From: Thalassospira lohafexi
GTDB taxonomy: Bacteria > Pseudomonadota > Alphaproteobacteria > Rhodospirillales > Thalassospiraceae
Direction: 5' to 3'
DNA: 64,000 nt
Assembly: GCF_002844275.1 (NCBI RefSeq)
Contig: NZ_NXGX01000006.1
Location: 1 to 64,000, forward strand
The notes under the pieces are model-generated. The model searched no databases and was not told the DNA's origin. It worked only from the letters and a program-made list of their open reading frames with translations. Of the stretch, positions 54,335-62,647 are shown one piece after another; within the stretch, counting starts at the first letter, position 1, and each line of letters begins with the position of its first letter. The position numbers and the translations under genes are program-made.

Positions 54335-55804
54335 ATGAAGATCACGTTTTCCGATCTTGCCCTTCCGACCAGCGGTGCAGTCATCGCTTTTGCCACCGAA
54401 GGTGCCGACTTGATGCCAAGTGCGGTTGCCCTTGATGAAGCCATGGGCGGTACAATCACCAAGGCGATCAAATCTTCGACTTTTAAGGGCAAGTCCGGCC
54501 AAAGCCTGCAGATTCTGGCCCCGGCCAATGTTGATCTGTCGCGCGTGATTGTTTTCGGGATTGGCAAGGAAGCTGAGTTTGACGTGATCGCCGCCCAGAA
54601 ACTTGGCGGCACGGTGACCACCCGTGCGATTTCGACCGGGGAGAAAGACCTGTCGGTTCTGTTTGATATGGATGGTTTGGCCTGTGATTTCGCAACCGGT
54701 GCCATGCTGCGCGACTATCGGTTTGATAAATATCGCACCACCGAAACCAAGGACGACAAGCCGGTTCTTAAGGCCCTGTCGATTGCCGCGCGCGATCACA
54801 AGGATGCCAAGAAACAGTTCGATAGCGCCAAAAAGGTTGTCGAAGGCGTGTTCTTCACCCGCGATCTGGTGTCTGAGCCGGCCAATGTTCTCTATCCTGA
54901 AAGCTTCATGAAAGAAGTCAGCGCGCTGGAAAAGCTCGGTGTCGAGATTGACGTGCTTGACGAAAAGGAAATGAAAAAGCTTGGCATGGGCGCGCTTTTG
55001 GGCGTTGCCATGGGCTCGGCCCAAAAGCCTTATATGGTTGTCATGCGCTGGAACGGTGGCAAGAAAAAAGACGCCCCCGTCGCCTTCGTTGGCAAGGGCG
55101 TGACCTTTGATACCGGCGGTATTTCGATCAAACCGGCGGCTGGCATGGAAGACATGAAGTTTGACATGGGCGGTGCCGGTGTTGTGTCCGGCCTTATGAA
55201 GGCACTGGCCGGGCGTAAGGCGAAATGCAACGTGGTCGGGGTTATCGGCCTTGTTGAAAATATGCCATCCTCAACCGCACAGCGTCCGGGCGATGTTGTG
55301 ACCTCAATGTCGGGGCAGACGATTGAAGTCATCAATACCGACGCCGAAGGCCGCTTGGTTCTGTGTGATGCGCTGACATACGTTCAGGAAAAACACGATC
55401 CGCGTTTGATCGTGGATCTGGCGACCCTGACGGGGGCTGTGATCATTGCCCTTGGTCATGAAAATGCCGGTCTGTTTTCCAACAATGATGACCTGTCACA
55501 GCAAATCACCACGGCGGGGCTTTCGGTCGATGAAACCGTTTGGCGTTTGCCACTGGGTGCTGGCTATGACAAGCAGATCAAATCTGACATTGCCGATATG
55601 AAAAACGTTGGCGGCCGTGCTGCGGGTTCGATCACCGCGGCCCAGTTCCTCAAACGCTTTATCACCAAGGATCGTCCGTGGGCGCATCTTGATATTGCCG
55701 CAACCGCGTGGTCGACATCTGACAAGGAAGTCACACCAAAAGGGGCGACTGGTTTTGGCGTGCGTCTGCTTGATCGCTTTGTGGCTGATAACTACGAAGC
55801 GTAA
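54335..55804 (+). CDS. pepA: Leucyl aminopeptidase (M17)
   Basis: 489 residues, cytosolic di-zinc/manganese aminopeptidase. The catalytic domain has K254 and D259 in GKGVTFDTGG, and the metal loop NTDAEGRL at 334-341. ATG 54335 follows AGGAG; an in-frame ATG 21 nt... (54314) upstream gives a less good site. PepA can also bind DNA in some bacteria. It precedes holC, a common alphaproteobacterial order. Confidence 0.93.
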   Translation: MKITFSDLALPTSGAVIAFATEGADLMPSAVALDEAMGGTITKAIKSSTFKGKSGQSLQILAPANVDLSRVIVFGIGKEAEFDVIAAQKLGGTVTTRAISTGEKDLSVLFDMDGLACDFATGAMLRDYRFDKYRTTETKDDKPVLKALSIAARDHKDAKKQFDSAKKVVEGVFFTRDLVSEPANVLYPESFMKEVSALEKLGVEIDVLDEKEMKKLGMGALLGVAMGSAQKPYMVVMRWNGGKKKDAPVAFVGKGVTFDTGGISIKPAAGMEDMKFDMGGAGVVSGLMKALAGRKAKCNVVGVIGLVENMPSSTAQRPGDVVTSMSGQTIEVINTDAEGRLVLCDALTYVQEKHDPRLIVDLATLTGAVIIALGHENAGLFSNNDDLSQQITTAGLSVDETVWRLPLGAGYDKQIKSDIADMKNVGGRAAGSITAAQFLKRFITKDRPWAHLDIAATAWSTSDKEVTPKGATGFGVRLLDRFVADNYEA

Positions 55805-55829
55805 AGCCACACTGTCCCTAAGCCGCGCC

Positions 55830-55887
55830 GTCAGTCCCGCGCAGGCGAGAATCCATTGCATGCGTGTTCGGAGGCATGCGTGTTCGG
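55830..55887 (+). repeat. REP-like sequence with a short tandem repeat
   Basis: CCGTCAGTCCCGCGCAGGCG and the following GAGAATCCATTGC resemble the widespread dRS3-type repeat (ATTCCCGCG...GCGGGAAT) in a decayed form. Next comes a direct repeat of a 14-bp unit, GCATGCGTGTTCGG, at 55858-55871 and 55874-55887. It occupies the pepA-holC gap. Confidence 0.35.
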
Positions 55888-55990
55888 GCATTTGCCAAGA
55901 TGCATTGACGGGCTGAACGCATTGCAAATTAATCCGGGGCAGGGTGATGATCACCTTGCCCCGTTTTCGTCTTCGGGATAGAAATCCTCT

Positions 55991-56446
55991 ATGGCTGATA
56001 TCTGGTTCTATCATCTCACCAGCATGCCGCTGGAACGCGCACTTCCGACCCTGCTGTCCAAGACATTGGAGCGGGAAAAGCGTGCTGTGGTGATGACCGG
56101 GATTGAGCAACGGGTTGATGCCATCAATACCCTGCTTTGGACCTATGACGCGGCAAGCTGGTTGCCCCATGGGGCAAAATCGGATGGCGATCCGCAAATG
56201 CAGCCGGTCTGGCTAACGTCTGAGGATGAAAACCCCAATGGTGCCCAGTTCCTGTTTCTGACCGACCGGGCGATCAGCGAAAAAATCGCTGATTATGAAC
56301 GGGTGATCATGCTGTTTGATGATCGCGATCATGACGCAGTGGCAGAAGCCCGCACGCGCTGGAAAGATTGGAAAGACGCTGGACACAAGCTGTCCTATTG
56401 GCAGCAAACCCCGCAAGGGGCGTGGGAGAAAAAGGCAGAAAGCTGA
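55991..56446 (+). CDS. holC: DNA polymerase III chi subunit
   Basis: 151 residues, the chi clamp-loader accessory that links SSB to DNA polymerase III through psi. The HolC signature FYHLTSMPLERALPTLLSKTLE, then LLWTYDAASWLPHG and VIMLFDDRD, is clear. Its final codons run into a terminator stem. Confidence 0.9.
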   Translation: MADIWFYHLTSMPLERALPTLLSKTLEREKRAVVMTGIEQRVDAINTLLWTYDAASWLPHGAKSDGDPQMQPVWLTSEDENPNGAQFLFLTDRAISEKIADYERVIMLFDDRDHDAVAEARTRWKDWKDAGHKLSYWQQTPQGAWEKKAES

Positions 56447-56462
56447 TGCCTTCTGCCTTTTG
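56431..56462. terminator. Bidirectional terminator overlapping the holC end
   Basis: A perfect 10-bp stem (56431-56440 with 56451-56460) and 10-nt loop; the holC stop codon lies in the loop. It also serves the convergent GNAT gene. Confidence 0.7.
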
Positions 56463-56476
56463 CATGTTCGAGGTGA

Positions 56477-57109
56477 TCAGATCGATTTAACCAGAAGTAT
56501 CCAGTTTTCACCGGGGTTTTCCCACCCCTCCTTGACCATTTTACGCGTCGCACAGGCGGTATAGCCCATGCGTTCATAAAGACGCACGGCACCGGGATTG
56601 CCATCCGATGCGATAATGCTGACCGACTGTTTGCCAGCGTCACGTGCATCGTTTTCGGCGGCCTGCACCAAAACCGATCCCACCCCGCGATTGCGAAACG
56701 GCGGAAACACCGCCAGCACATTGATGTACCAGCTGCCCGGCGCGAGGCTTTCAAGTTCAAGGATTGGCACAAACATCGCCGGAATTTCATTCCGATTGAC
56801 CGGCTCAGCCGTATCAGGCTGGGCATAGCCAATTACCGCCCCCATGATTTGATGTTCGCCAAAGGCAAATTGCGTGTTGCGGTATGAAAACCCGCCTTCT
56901 TCACGTTGTGCGCGTCTGCGGCCGACATCCCATGCGGTCTCACTGCCCTCGATCATGTTCTGCCACAGATACACCGGCAGGCCTTCGCCCGCGATATTGA
57001 TCAGTTTGGCCATGGCATCGGCGTCATTTGGCGTGGCGCGCCGTATATCAAGGGGTGGTGTGGTCTGTGGCGCGTCTGACATGGGGGCTGGTTTGAAGCT
57101 CATATTCAT
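56477..57109 (-). CDS. GNAT family N-acetyltransferase
   Basis: About 210 residues. The acetyl-CoA loop reads WYINVLAVFPPFRNRGVGSVLVQAAE (about 130-155), and the following VSIIASDGNPGAVRLYERMGY segment is typical of GNATs of the RimI class. The start is uncertain (ATG 57109, 57103 or 57082). Substrate unknown. It may be co-transcribed after the homocysteine S-methyltransferase homologue (45 nt gap). Confidence 0.85.
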   Translation of the reverse strand: MNMSFKPAPMSDAPQTTPPLDIRRATPNDADAMAKLINIAGEGLPVYLWQNMIEGSETAWDVGRRRAQREEGGFSYRNTQFAFGEHQIMGAVIGYAQPDTAEPVNRNEIPAMFVPILELESLAPGSWYINVLAVFPPFRNRGVGSVLVQAAENDARDAGKQSVSIIASDGNPGAVRLYERMGYTACATRKMVKEGWENPGENWILLVKSI

Positions 57110-57154
57110 TGCTCGTGTCCCGTCGTTTTTTGGGTTTTATGTGGGTTTTGTGGC

Positions 57155-58114
57155 TTAGCGTGCAGCGTGAAGATGCGGTAACGCATGGTCGGCCATGGCG
57201 GTAACGTGACGATGATCGGTCCCGCAGCAGCCGCCAATCACCGAAAGGTTCGGCAACACGCTGGCAAGATCACGATACAGACGGCCCAACTCATCAGGAT
57301 TGCCATCGTCAAGATGTTCGCAGGCATCAAGCTCTGCATGGCTTTGGCGCGATGCATTGGCGCGCACCCCGCAAATGCGGTTTTTCCACGCCCCGTTGCC
57401 GTCAAGCTTGTCGCGGAAATGATCGGGATGGGCGCAATTGATCATGTAATAAACCGGATAGGCCCCGGTGTGATGATCGACCCGTGCAATTGCTTCCTCG
57501 ATGGTTTCCCCGCTTGGCAAATGGCCATCGGTTTCAACGGTAAAGGAAATGACGCAAGGGATGCCCACATCCTTACACGCCAGCGCAATGCCAAGTGCTT
57601 CGTCGAGATAATTCATCGTAATGGCGGACACTATATCAACCGCTGTTCCCGCAAAGCTTTCGATTTGCACAGCGTGATAATCGCGGGCCTGCTGGGTGGT
57701 CATGCGATTTGACGGGGTATAGCCATCACCGCGTGGTCCAACACAGCCACTGATCAGGCATGGGGTATCGGCAGTTTGATACTGATCACGCAGATCAGCC
57801 ATCATGGCGATTGATTTGACATTAATGTCGGCCAGTTCAGCGGCGGAATAGCCCGTGCACGGACCCCAGTCGCTGCTCGCACGCCAGGTTGGACTTTCAA
57901 GAATGAAGCCGACCTTGGCCGTGCGGGCAATTTCAAGGTAACGCGCGTAATAGGCATAAACCCGGTCGTAACCGTCCTTCGTCTTCAAAAGATCAAACGA
58001 CGCGAAATAGGGGATGTCGATTCCGTCATGAAAAATCAGGGTCGTTTCAAGGCCGCCATCGGTGATGAATTTGGTGGGCGCGAGGGGCGGCAAGTTGTGA
58101 TGGTGGTGGGTCAT
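57155..58114 (-). CDS. Homocysteine S-methyltransferase family protein
   Basis: 319 residues, zinc-dependent methyltransferase of the MHT/BhmT fold. The start MTHHHHNLPPLAP is followed by ITDGGLETTLIFHDGIDIPYF. The zinc ligands are INCAHPDHF and the GGCCGT near the C-terminus. It may use a methyl donor such as S-methylmethionine or betaine. It is divergent from a TetR gene with a 239-nt spacer; the upstream reading frame extends but has no homology. Confidence 0.88.
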   Translation of the reverse strand: MTHHHHNLPPLAPTKFITDGGLETTLIFHDGIDIPYFASFDLLKTKDGYDRVYAYYARYLEIARTAKVGFILESPTWRASSDWGPCTGYSAAELADINVKSIAMMADLRDQYQTADTPCLISGCVGPRGDGYTPSNRMTTQQARDYHAVQIESFAGTAVDIVSAITMNYLDEALGIALACKDVGIPCVISFTVETDGHLPSGETIEEAIARVDHHTGAYPVYYMINCAHPDHFRDKLDGNGAWKNRICGVRANASRQSHAELDACEHLDDGNPDELGRLYRDLASVLPNLSVIGGCCGTDHRHVTAMADHALPHLHAAR

Positions 58115-58353
58115 AACGTCGTATTTCACATTTTTGGGTTTTAAAAATTCTACCCTGACGCTATTTAGGCCGGGGCAAGTTGTGGGCGCGAAGTGTCGCT
58201 CTGGTTGGATTTTTCTTCTAGTGCGCACGCGGTGCGGTTTTGGGATTTGCTTAAAGTCATTCAAAAACAAATGGATACGCGATTGGGTCGGCAATCTGGC
58301 GCAATCGGGGTATGCTGTGCGACGAAAAACTGTACCGGCGGTAGGGTAATGTG

Positions 58354-59016
58354 ATGAACCAGATAATAGATCGGCCCGGTGTGAACACCGATGCGGCCAA
58401 GGGCAAGGGCGAACGCACGCGCGAACGCATTCTTGAAATTGCCGAACAGGCTGTTTTGCAAAAAGGGTTCGGTGCGACCTCGATCGAGGAAATCATCTGC
58501 GAAGCCGAGATCACCAAAAGTGGGTTCTTCTATCATTTCAAGGATAAGAACGAACTGGCGCGTGCACTTTTGCTCCGGCACATCGATCAGGATGAAATCA
58601 TCCTTGATCAGGTGTTTAACCGTGGGCAGGAACTGACAGATGATCCGCTCCAGCAGTTTCTCATCGGGCTTAAAATGCTGGCCGAGCTGGTGGAAGACTT
58701 GCCAAACGGCCATCCGGGATGCCTGATTGCCGTCTATTGCTATCAGGAACGGTTATTTGATCAGGAAGTCCGCCAGTTAAACCAGCAGGCAGTGTTAGGA
58801 TGGCGTGACCGGTTTCGCACAATTCTTGACAGGGTTGTTGTACAATACCCGCCAAACGAACCGGTTGATCTTGATGAACTGGCCGATATGGTGTCCACCG
58901 TGGTCGAAGGTGGCATCGTGATGTCCAAGGCACTTGGGCGTCCGCAAATGCTGGCAAATCAGATCATGCTGCTGCGCAGTTTTGTTAAGTTGCTGTTTGC
59001 CAAACAGGCTGGCTGA
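58354..59016 (+). CDS. TetR/AcrR family regulator
   Basis: 220 residues. N-terminal HTH (about 20-65) with TRERILEIAEQAVLQKGFGATSIEEIICEAEITKSGFFYHF. The C-terminal domain has a TetR_C pattern with hydrophobic helices. ATG 58354 is used; GTG 58351 is equivalent. It is divergent from the homocysteine methyltransferase homologue and may regulate it. Confidence 0.9.
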   Translation: MNQIIDRPGVNTDAAKGKGERTRERILEIAEQAVLQKGFGATSIEEIICEAEITKSGFFYHFKDKNELARALLLRHIDQDEIILDQVFNRGQELTDDPLQQFLIGLKMLAELVEDLPNGHPGCLIAVYCYQERLFDQEVRQLNQQAVLGWRDRFRTILDRVVVQYPPNEPVDLDELADMVSTVVEGGIVMSKALGRPQMLANQIMLLRSFVKLLFAKQAG

Positions 59017-59096
59017 CGCTGGCTGGTTATACAAAAAATATTTGTTAATCAGGCGGCTATCATAAAAGCTATGCGTAAATTGCATGATCATTGCCA

Positions 59097-59125
59097 TTGA
59101 AGAACCGGCTTTAGTCAATTATACC
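59097..59125 (+). promoter_or_regulatory. Sigma70-type promoter of the met operon
   Basis: TTGAAG (59097-59102), a 17-bp spacer and TATACC (59120-59125). It predicts a transcript starting near 59132, just before the riboswitch. Confidence 0.5.
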
Positions 59126-59135
59126 AGTCATATCG

Positions 59136-59192
59136 AACGCGCCGATTTGCTCCTCAGCTTGCGGGCGCGATAAAAATGCGGCTAAAGCGAGA
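59136..59192 (+). ncRNA. SAM-II riboswitch
   Basis: The region reads like the SAM-II consensus: a P1 stem CGCGCC (59138-59143) pairs with GGCGCG (59164-59169). The loop contains GATTTG...AGCTTGC, and the 3' part is ATAAAAATGCGGCTAAAGCG. The pseudoknot GCTT (59157-59160) with AAGC (59185-59188) fits the SAM-II fold. SAM binding should repress the downstream methionine importer. A terminator follows at 59217. Confidence 0.85.
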
Positions 59193-59216
59193 GGGCGTAT
59201 ATGCTCCGTATGTACG

Positions 59217-59247
59217 ACCGCCTCGGTTTCGCCGCGGCGGTTTTTTT
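59217..59247 (+). terminator. Intrinsic terminator between SAM-II and metN
   Basis: A stem ACCGCC-CGG/CCG-GGCGGT (59217-59241, one mismatch) is followed by seven T. It lies 26 nt before the metN start. A 9-bp direct repeat (GTATGTACG at 59208-59216 and 59248-59256) and outer pairs TCCGTA/TACGGA flank it. Confidence 0.8.
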
Positions 59248-59272
59248 GTATGTACGGAAAAGGTTGAGACCG

Positions 59273-60091
59273 ATGATCAGGCTCTCGAACGTTCAGAAAA
59301 CATATCCTGCCCGACGCGGCAACGATGCCCATGCGGCATTGCGCGGTATTGATCTTGATATTGCGGCGGGCGAGATTGTCGGCGTGATTGGCAGATCAGG
59401 TGCCGGGAAATCAACTCTGATCCGCTGCATCAATCTGCTTGAACGGCCGACTTCGGGCTCTGTGATTGTCGATGGGGCAGAAGTCACCACACTTTCCAAG
59501 CGCGACTTGCCGTTGTTCCGCCGCCAGCTTGGCATGGTGTTTCAGCACTTTAACCTTCTGTCGTCGCGCACGGTCTATGGCAACATCGCATTGCCGCTTG
59601 AACTGGCCGGTGCCAGCAAGGCTGAAATTGCCGCCGCCGTCGATCCGCTGTTGCCCCTTGTTGGGCTTGATGACAAACGTGATCGCTATCCTGCGGAATT
59701 ATCCGGTGGGCAGAAACAGCGTGTCGGTATTGCGCGCGCTTTGTCGTCCAATCCCAAGGTTTTGCTGTGTGACGAGGTCACATCCGCGCTTGATCCCGAA
59801 ACCACCCGTCAAATCCTGACGCTGCTCAAAGACATCAACAAACGTCTTGGCCTGACCATGGTGGTGATCACCCATGAAATGGCGGTGGTCAAGGCGCTGT
59901 GTGACCGGGTGGCGGTGATGGATCGCGGCGTGATTGTCGAAGAAGGCAATGTGAGTAGCATCTTCGCCAATCCGGTACATGCGACAACCCAGTCGCTTCT
60001 GGCCGATGAGTTTATGGAATTTCGGGCGGGTACCGATGCTGCTACGGATGCTGATGCATCCGCCACGATATCTGACGGGCAGGAGGGCTAA
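59273..60091 (+). CDS. metN: Methionine ABC transporter ATP-binding protein, short form
   Basis: 272 residues, ATPase of the MetNIQ D/L-methionine importer. Walker [10 protein letters not shown] is at 40-48; Walker B is [13 protein letters not shown]. Full MetN is about 340 residues because of a C-terminal NIL (ACT-like) domain that binds methionine for feedback. Here the protein ends in an Ala/Asp-rich tail instead. ATG 59273 is chosen; an upstream ATG (59201) would place the terminator inside the gene. Confidence 0.92.
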   Translation: MIRLSNVQKTYPARRGNDAHAALRGIDLDIAAGEIVGVIGRSGAGKSTLIRCINLLERPTSGSVIVDGAEVTTLSKRDLPLFRRQLGMVFQHFNLLSSRTVYGNIALPLELAGASKAEIAAAVDPLLPLVGLDDKRDRYPAELSGGQKQRVGIARALSSNPKVLLCDEVTSALDPETTRQILTLLKDINKRLGLTMVVITHEMAVVKALCDRVAVMDRGVIVEEGNVSSIFANPVHATTQSLLADEFMEFRAGTDAATDADASATISDGQEG

Positions 60092-60094
60092 GCC

Positions 60095-60754
60095 ATGCTA
60101 ACAACACTCGCACCAATCCTGCTTCAGGCGACTTGGGAAACCCTTTATATGGTCGGCGTGTCGCTGTTTCTGGCGACTACCCTTGGCTTGCCGCTTGGCG
60201 TATTACTGGCAACTTCTGGTCGGGGTGAATTGCTTGAAGCACCGCTGTTTCAAAAGCTTATTGGCCCGATTGTCAATGCGACCCGCTCGGTGCCGTTCAT
60301 CATTCTGGCGGTTGCGATCATTCCGTTTACCCGGCTGATCGTCGGCACATCAATCGGCACGTCTGCGGCCATCGTACCGCTGACCGTGGCGGCCATTCCG
60401 TTTATTGCCCGCATCATCGAAGGGGCGATCCGCGAAGTGGATAGCGGCCTGACCGAGGCCGCCCAAGCCATGGGCGCACGCCCGCTTCAGGTTGTGACCA
60501 AGGTACTGCTGCCCGAAGCCCTGCCGGGCATTATTCATGGTCTGACGCTGACGGCGGTGACCCTGATTGGCTATTCAGCCATGGTCGGCGCTGTCGGTGC
60601 TGGCGGGCTTGGTGATCTTGGCATTCGCTATGGTTATCAACGGTTCCGTCCCGATGTGATGGCGCTGGTGGTGGTGACCCTGATTGTTGTGGTTCAGGCG
60701 GTACAGATGTTTGGCGACCGGCTGGCGCGCAAGGCGGATAAACGCAACATCTGA
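60095..60754 (+). CDS. metI: Methionine ABC transporter permease
   Basis: 219 residues, inner-membrane permease with about five hydrophobic segments. The EAA-type loop ESVDSGLTEAAQAMGARPLQV is replaced by EVDSGLTEAAQAMGARPLQ near 128-147. Motif ATRSVPFIILAVAIIPFTR is the family MetI start. It follows metN by 3 nt, so coupling is likely. Confidence 0.95.
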   Translation: MLTTLAPILLQATWETLYMVGVSLFLATTLGLPLGVLLATSGRGELLEAPLFQKLIGPIVNATRSVPFIILAVAIIPFTRLIVGTSIGTSAAIVPLTVAAIPFIARIIEGAIREVDSGLTEAAQAMGARPLQVVTKVLLPEALPGIIHGLTLTAVTLIGYSAMVGAVGAGGLGDLGIRYGYQRFRPDVMALVVVTLIVVVQAVQMFGDRLARKADKRNI

Positions 60755-60842
60755 TCGCAAAATACAGAATTGACGCCCCACATTCGATTTTTCGAATTCC
60801 CGCAAAACACCAAAGAAAACAAAGCAACCAAGGAGCTTTATC

Positions 60843-61643
60843 ATGCGGTTTCTACTTAAACTGACGGCTGCCGCCGTTCTGACTGCCGCCCTGACCGGGC
60901 AGGCAATCGCCAATGAAAAAATCAAGGTCGCAGTGACCCCGGGTGCCCATGAAGAAGTCATGGAACAAGTCGCCAAAGTCGCAGCTACCAAGGGTTTGGA
61001 CATCGAAATCATCAGCTTCTCGGATTATGTTATTCCGAACCAGGCACTTGATGATGGCGATCTGGATGCCAACAGTTTCCAGCACAAACCGTATCTGGAT
61101 AACCAGATCAAGGACCGTGGCTATGACCTTACGGTGGTTGGCTATAACATCCTGACCCCGATGGGCATTTATTCCGACAAAATCAAAAGCCTTGATGAGC
61201 TTAAAGACGGTGCGGAAATCGGTATTCCGAACGACCCGACCAATGGTGGCCGTGCGCTTCTGGTGCTGCAGTCACAAGGGTTGATCAAGGTTGATCCGGA
61301 TGCAGGCTTGGTTGTCAGCCCGCTTGACGTGATTGAAAACCCCAAGAATATCAAGTTCATAGAGCTGGACGCCGCACAGCTTCCGCGCTCGCTTACCGAT
61401 CTTGATGCCTCGGCGATCAACACCAACTACGCGCTGGAAGCCGGTCTGAATCCGGTCAAGGATTCGATTGTGATTGAAGGCAATGACAGCCCGTATGCCA
61501 ACGTGATTGTCACCCGCACGCAGGATAAAGACAAACCCTGGGTCAAGACCCTGGTTGAGTCGTATCACGATGACAGCATCCGCGAATTCATCGAAACCAA
61601 ATACGAAGGTTCGGTGCTTCCGGTATTCAAAATTTCTGAATAA
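60843..61643 (+). CDS. metQ: Methionine-binding protein
   Basis: 266 residues, periplasmic NlpA/MetQ binding protein. A signal peptide (about 1-24, ending Q-A-I-A-N) has no lipobox cysteine, so it seems to be a soluble form rather than a lipoprotein. The motif VTPGAHEEVMEQVAKVA and DANSFQHKPYLDNQ are typical. AAGGAGC precedes the ATG. Confidence 0.95.
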   Translation: MRFLLKLTAAAVLTAALTGQAIANEKIKVAVTPGAHEEVMEQVAKVAATKGLDIEIISFSDYVIPNQALDDGDLDANSFQHKPYLDNQIKDRGYDLTVVGYNILTPMGIYSDKIKSLDELKDGAEIGIPNDPTNGGRALLVLQSQGLIKVDPDAGLVVSPLDVIENPKNIKFIELDAAQLPRSLTDLDASAINTNYALEAGLNPVKDSIVIEGNDSPYANVIVTRTQDKDKPWVKTLVESYHDDSIREFIETKYEGSVLPVFKISE

Positions 61644-61669
61644 TCCCAGCTATTATTCAAAATAAGTGA

Positions 61670-61710
61670 ATCGCCCGCCGCCTAAATCAGGCGCGCGGGC
61701 GATTTGCATT
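61670..61710. terminator. Terminator after metQ
   Basis: A 9-bp outer stem (61670-61678 with 61695-61703) and a 5-bp inner stem with one bulge, followed by TTGCATTT. The T tract is moderate. It lies between convergent genes. Confidence 0.7.
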
Positions 61711-61718
61711 TGTCGGGT

Positions 61719-62447
61719 TTAGTGACAGCCCGAATCAGCTGATTTGTAATCCTCATACAAATCATGCAGCTTCACCCAACTCATCACCCCGTCCTCGTTG
61801 CGACCATATGGGGTCATGTCGAGGAATGTGTGCGCACCGATCAGCGCATCCCCGGCGCGGGCGTAGCTGGAATAGGTGTGGAAAATCTCGCCGGTGTCGG
61901 GATCGCGGACAAAGACGCTTTCGCCGTGCAGGTCTTCCATCTTGCCGGTATAGGGGCGGAAGTTATAGGTCGCCGTACCCGCCTTGACGTCTTCGGGGCG
62001 GAAGGATGCGTCAAAATCATAATTAAAGTCCGATCCGGCCGATGAAACCCATGGGAAATCCCAGTTCATGCGTTTTTGGAACGGCTGAAATTCGGCAAGC
62101 GGGGCGCGCGAGACCACAACCAGCGACACATCATGATGTTTGAGATGCAGGTTGGCGCCGTCAAAATGATCGGCAAGGAAGGAACAGCCAACGCAGCCTT
62201 CTTTCCAGCCCGGCCCGAACATGAAGTGATAGACAATGAGCTGGCGGCGTCCGTCAAACAGGTCGGTCAGCGATTTTTGGCCATCGGGCGTGTCAAAAAC
62301 ATAGTCCTTGTCGACCTTGACCCACGGCAAAGCCCGGCGTTCTTCGCACAGGCGGTCATAGGCCCGCATGTGTTCCTTTTCGCGGGCAAGTAACGTTTTG
62401 CGGGCGTCGAGCCATTGCGTGCGTGAGACGATTTCTGGACGTTTCAT
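61719..62447 (-). CDS. DUF899 family thioredoxin-like protein
   Basis: 242 residues, DUF899 family, with thioredoxin-like fold. The core includes YHFMFGPGWKEGCVGCSFLADHFDG, where CVGC forms a CxxC-like pair, and AGSDFNYDFDASF. GGAGGATAC precedes ATG 62447. Role unknown. Confidence 0.87.
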   Translation of the reverse strand: MKRPEIVSRTQWLDARKTLLAREKEHMRAYDRLCEERRALPWVKVDKDYVFDTPDGQKSLTDLFDGRRQLIVYHFMFGPGWKEGCVGCSFLADHFDGANLHLKHHDVSLVVVSRAPLAEFQPFQKRMNWDFPWVSSAGSDFNYDFDASFRPEDVKAGTATYNFRPYTGKMEDLHGESVFVRDPDTGEIFHTYSSYARAGDALIGAHTFLDMTPYGRNEDGVMSWVKLHDLYEDYKSADSGCH

Positions 62448-62647
62448 TGTATCCTCCAAATTGGACTGGAAAATTGCTCTGGTCGGTCGGCGGCGTTGAT
62501 CCAAGGGGCGGCAAGGCTATGTAGTTTGGGCTGTTCTAAGTGTTTGTTTGGGCCGTCAGGGCCGCGGCTGCCGCGCCCCGGTTGAGGGGCGAACGGCAGA
62601 GAAGGCGTGCCTTTCATCTGCCTGGATGTCGGGCGCGCTTATCGGGG

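Noticed and set aside
59201-59272. MetN start at ATG 59201
   Set aside because: It would put the terminator inside the coding region and add residues without homology to MetN.
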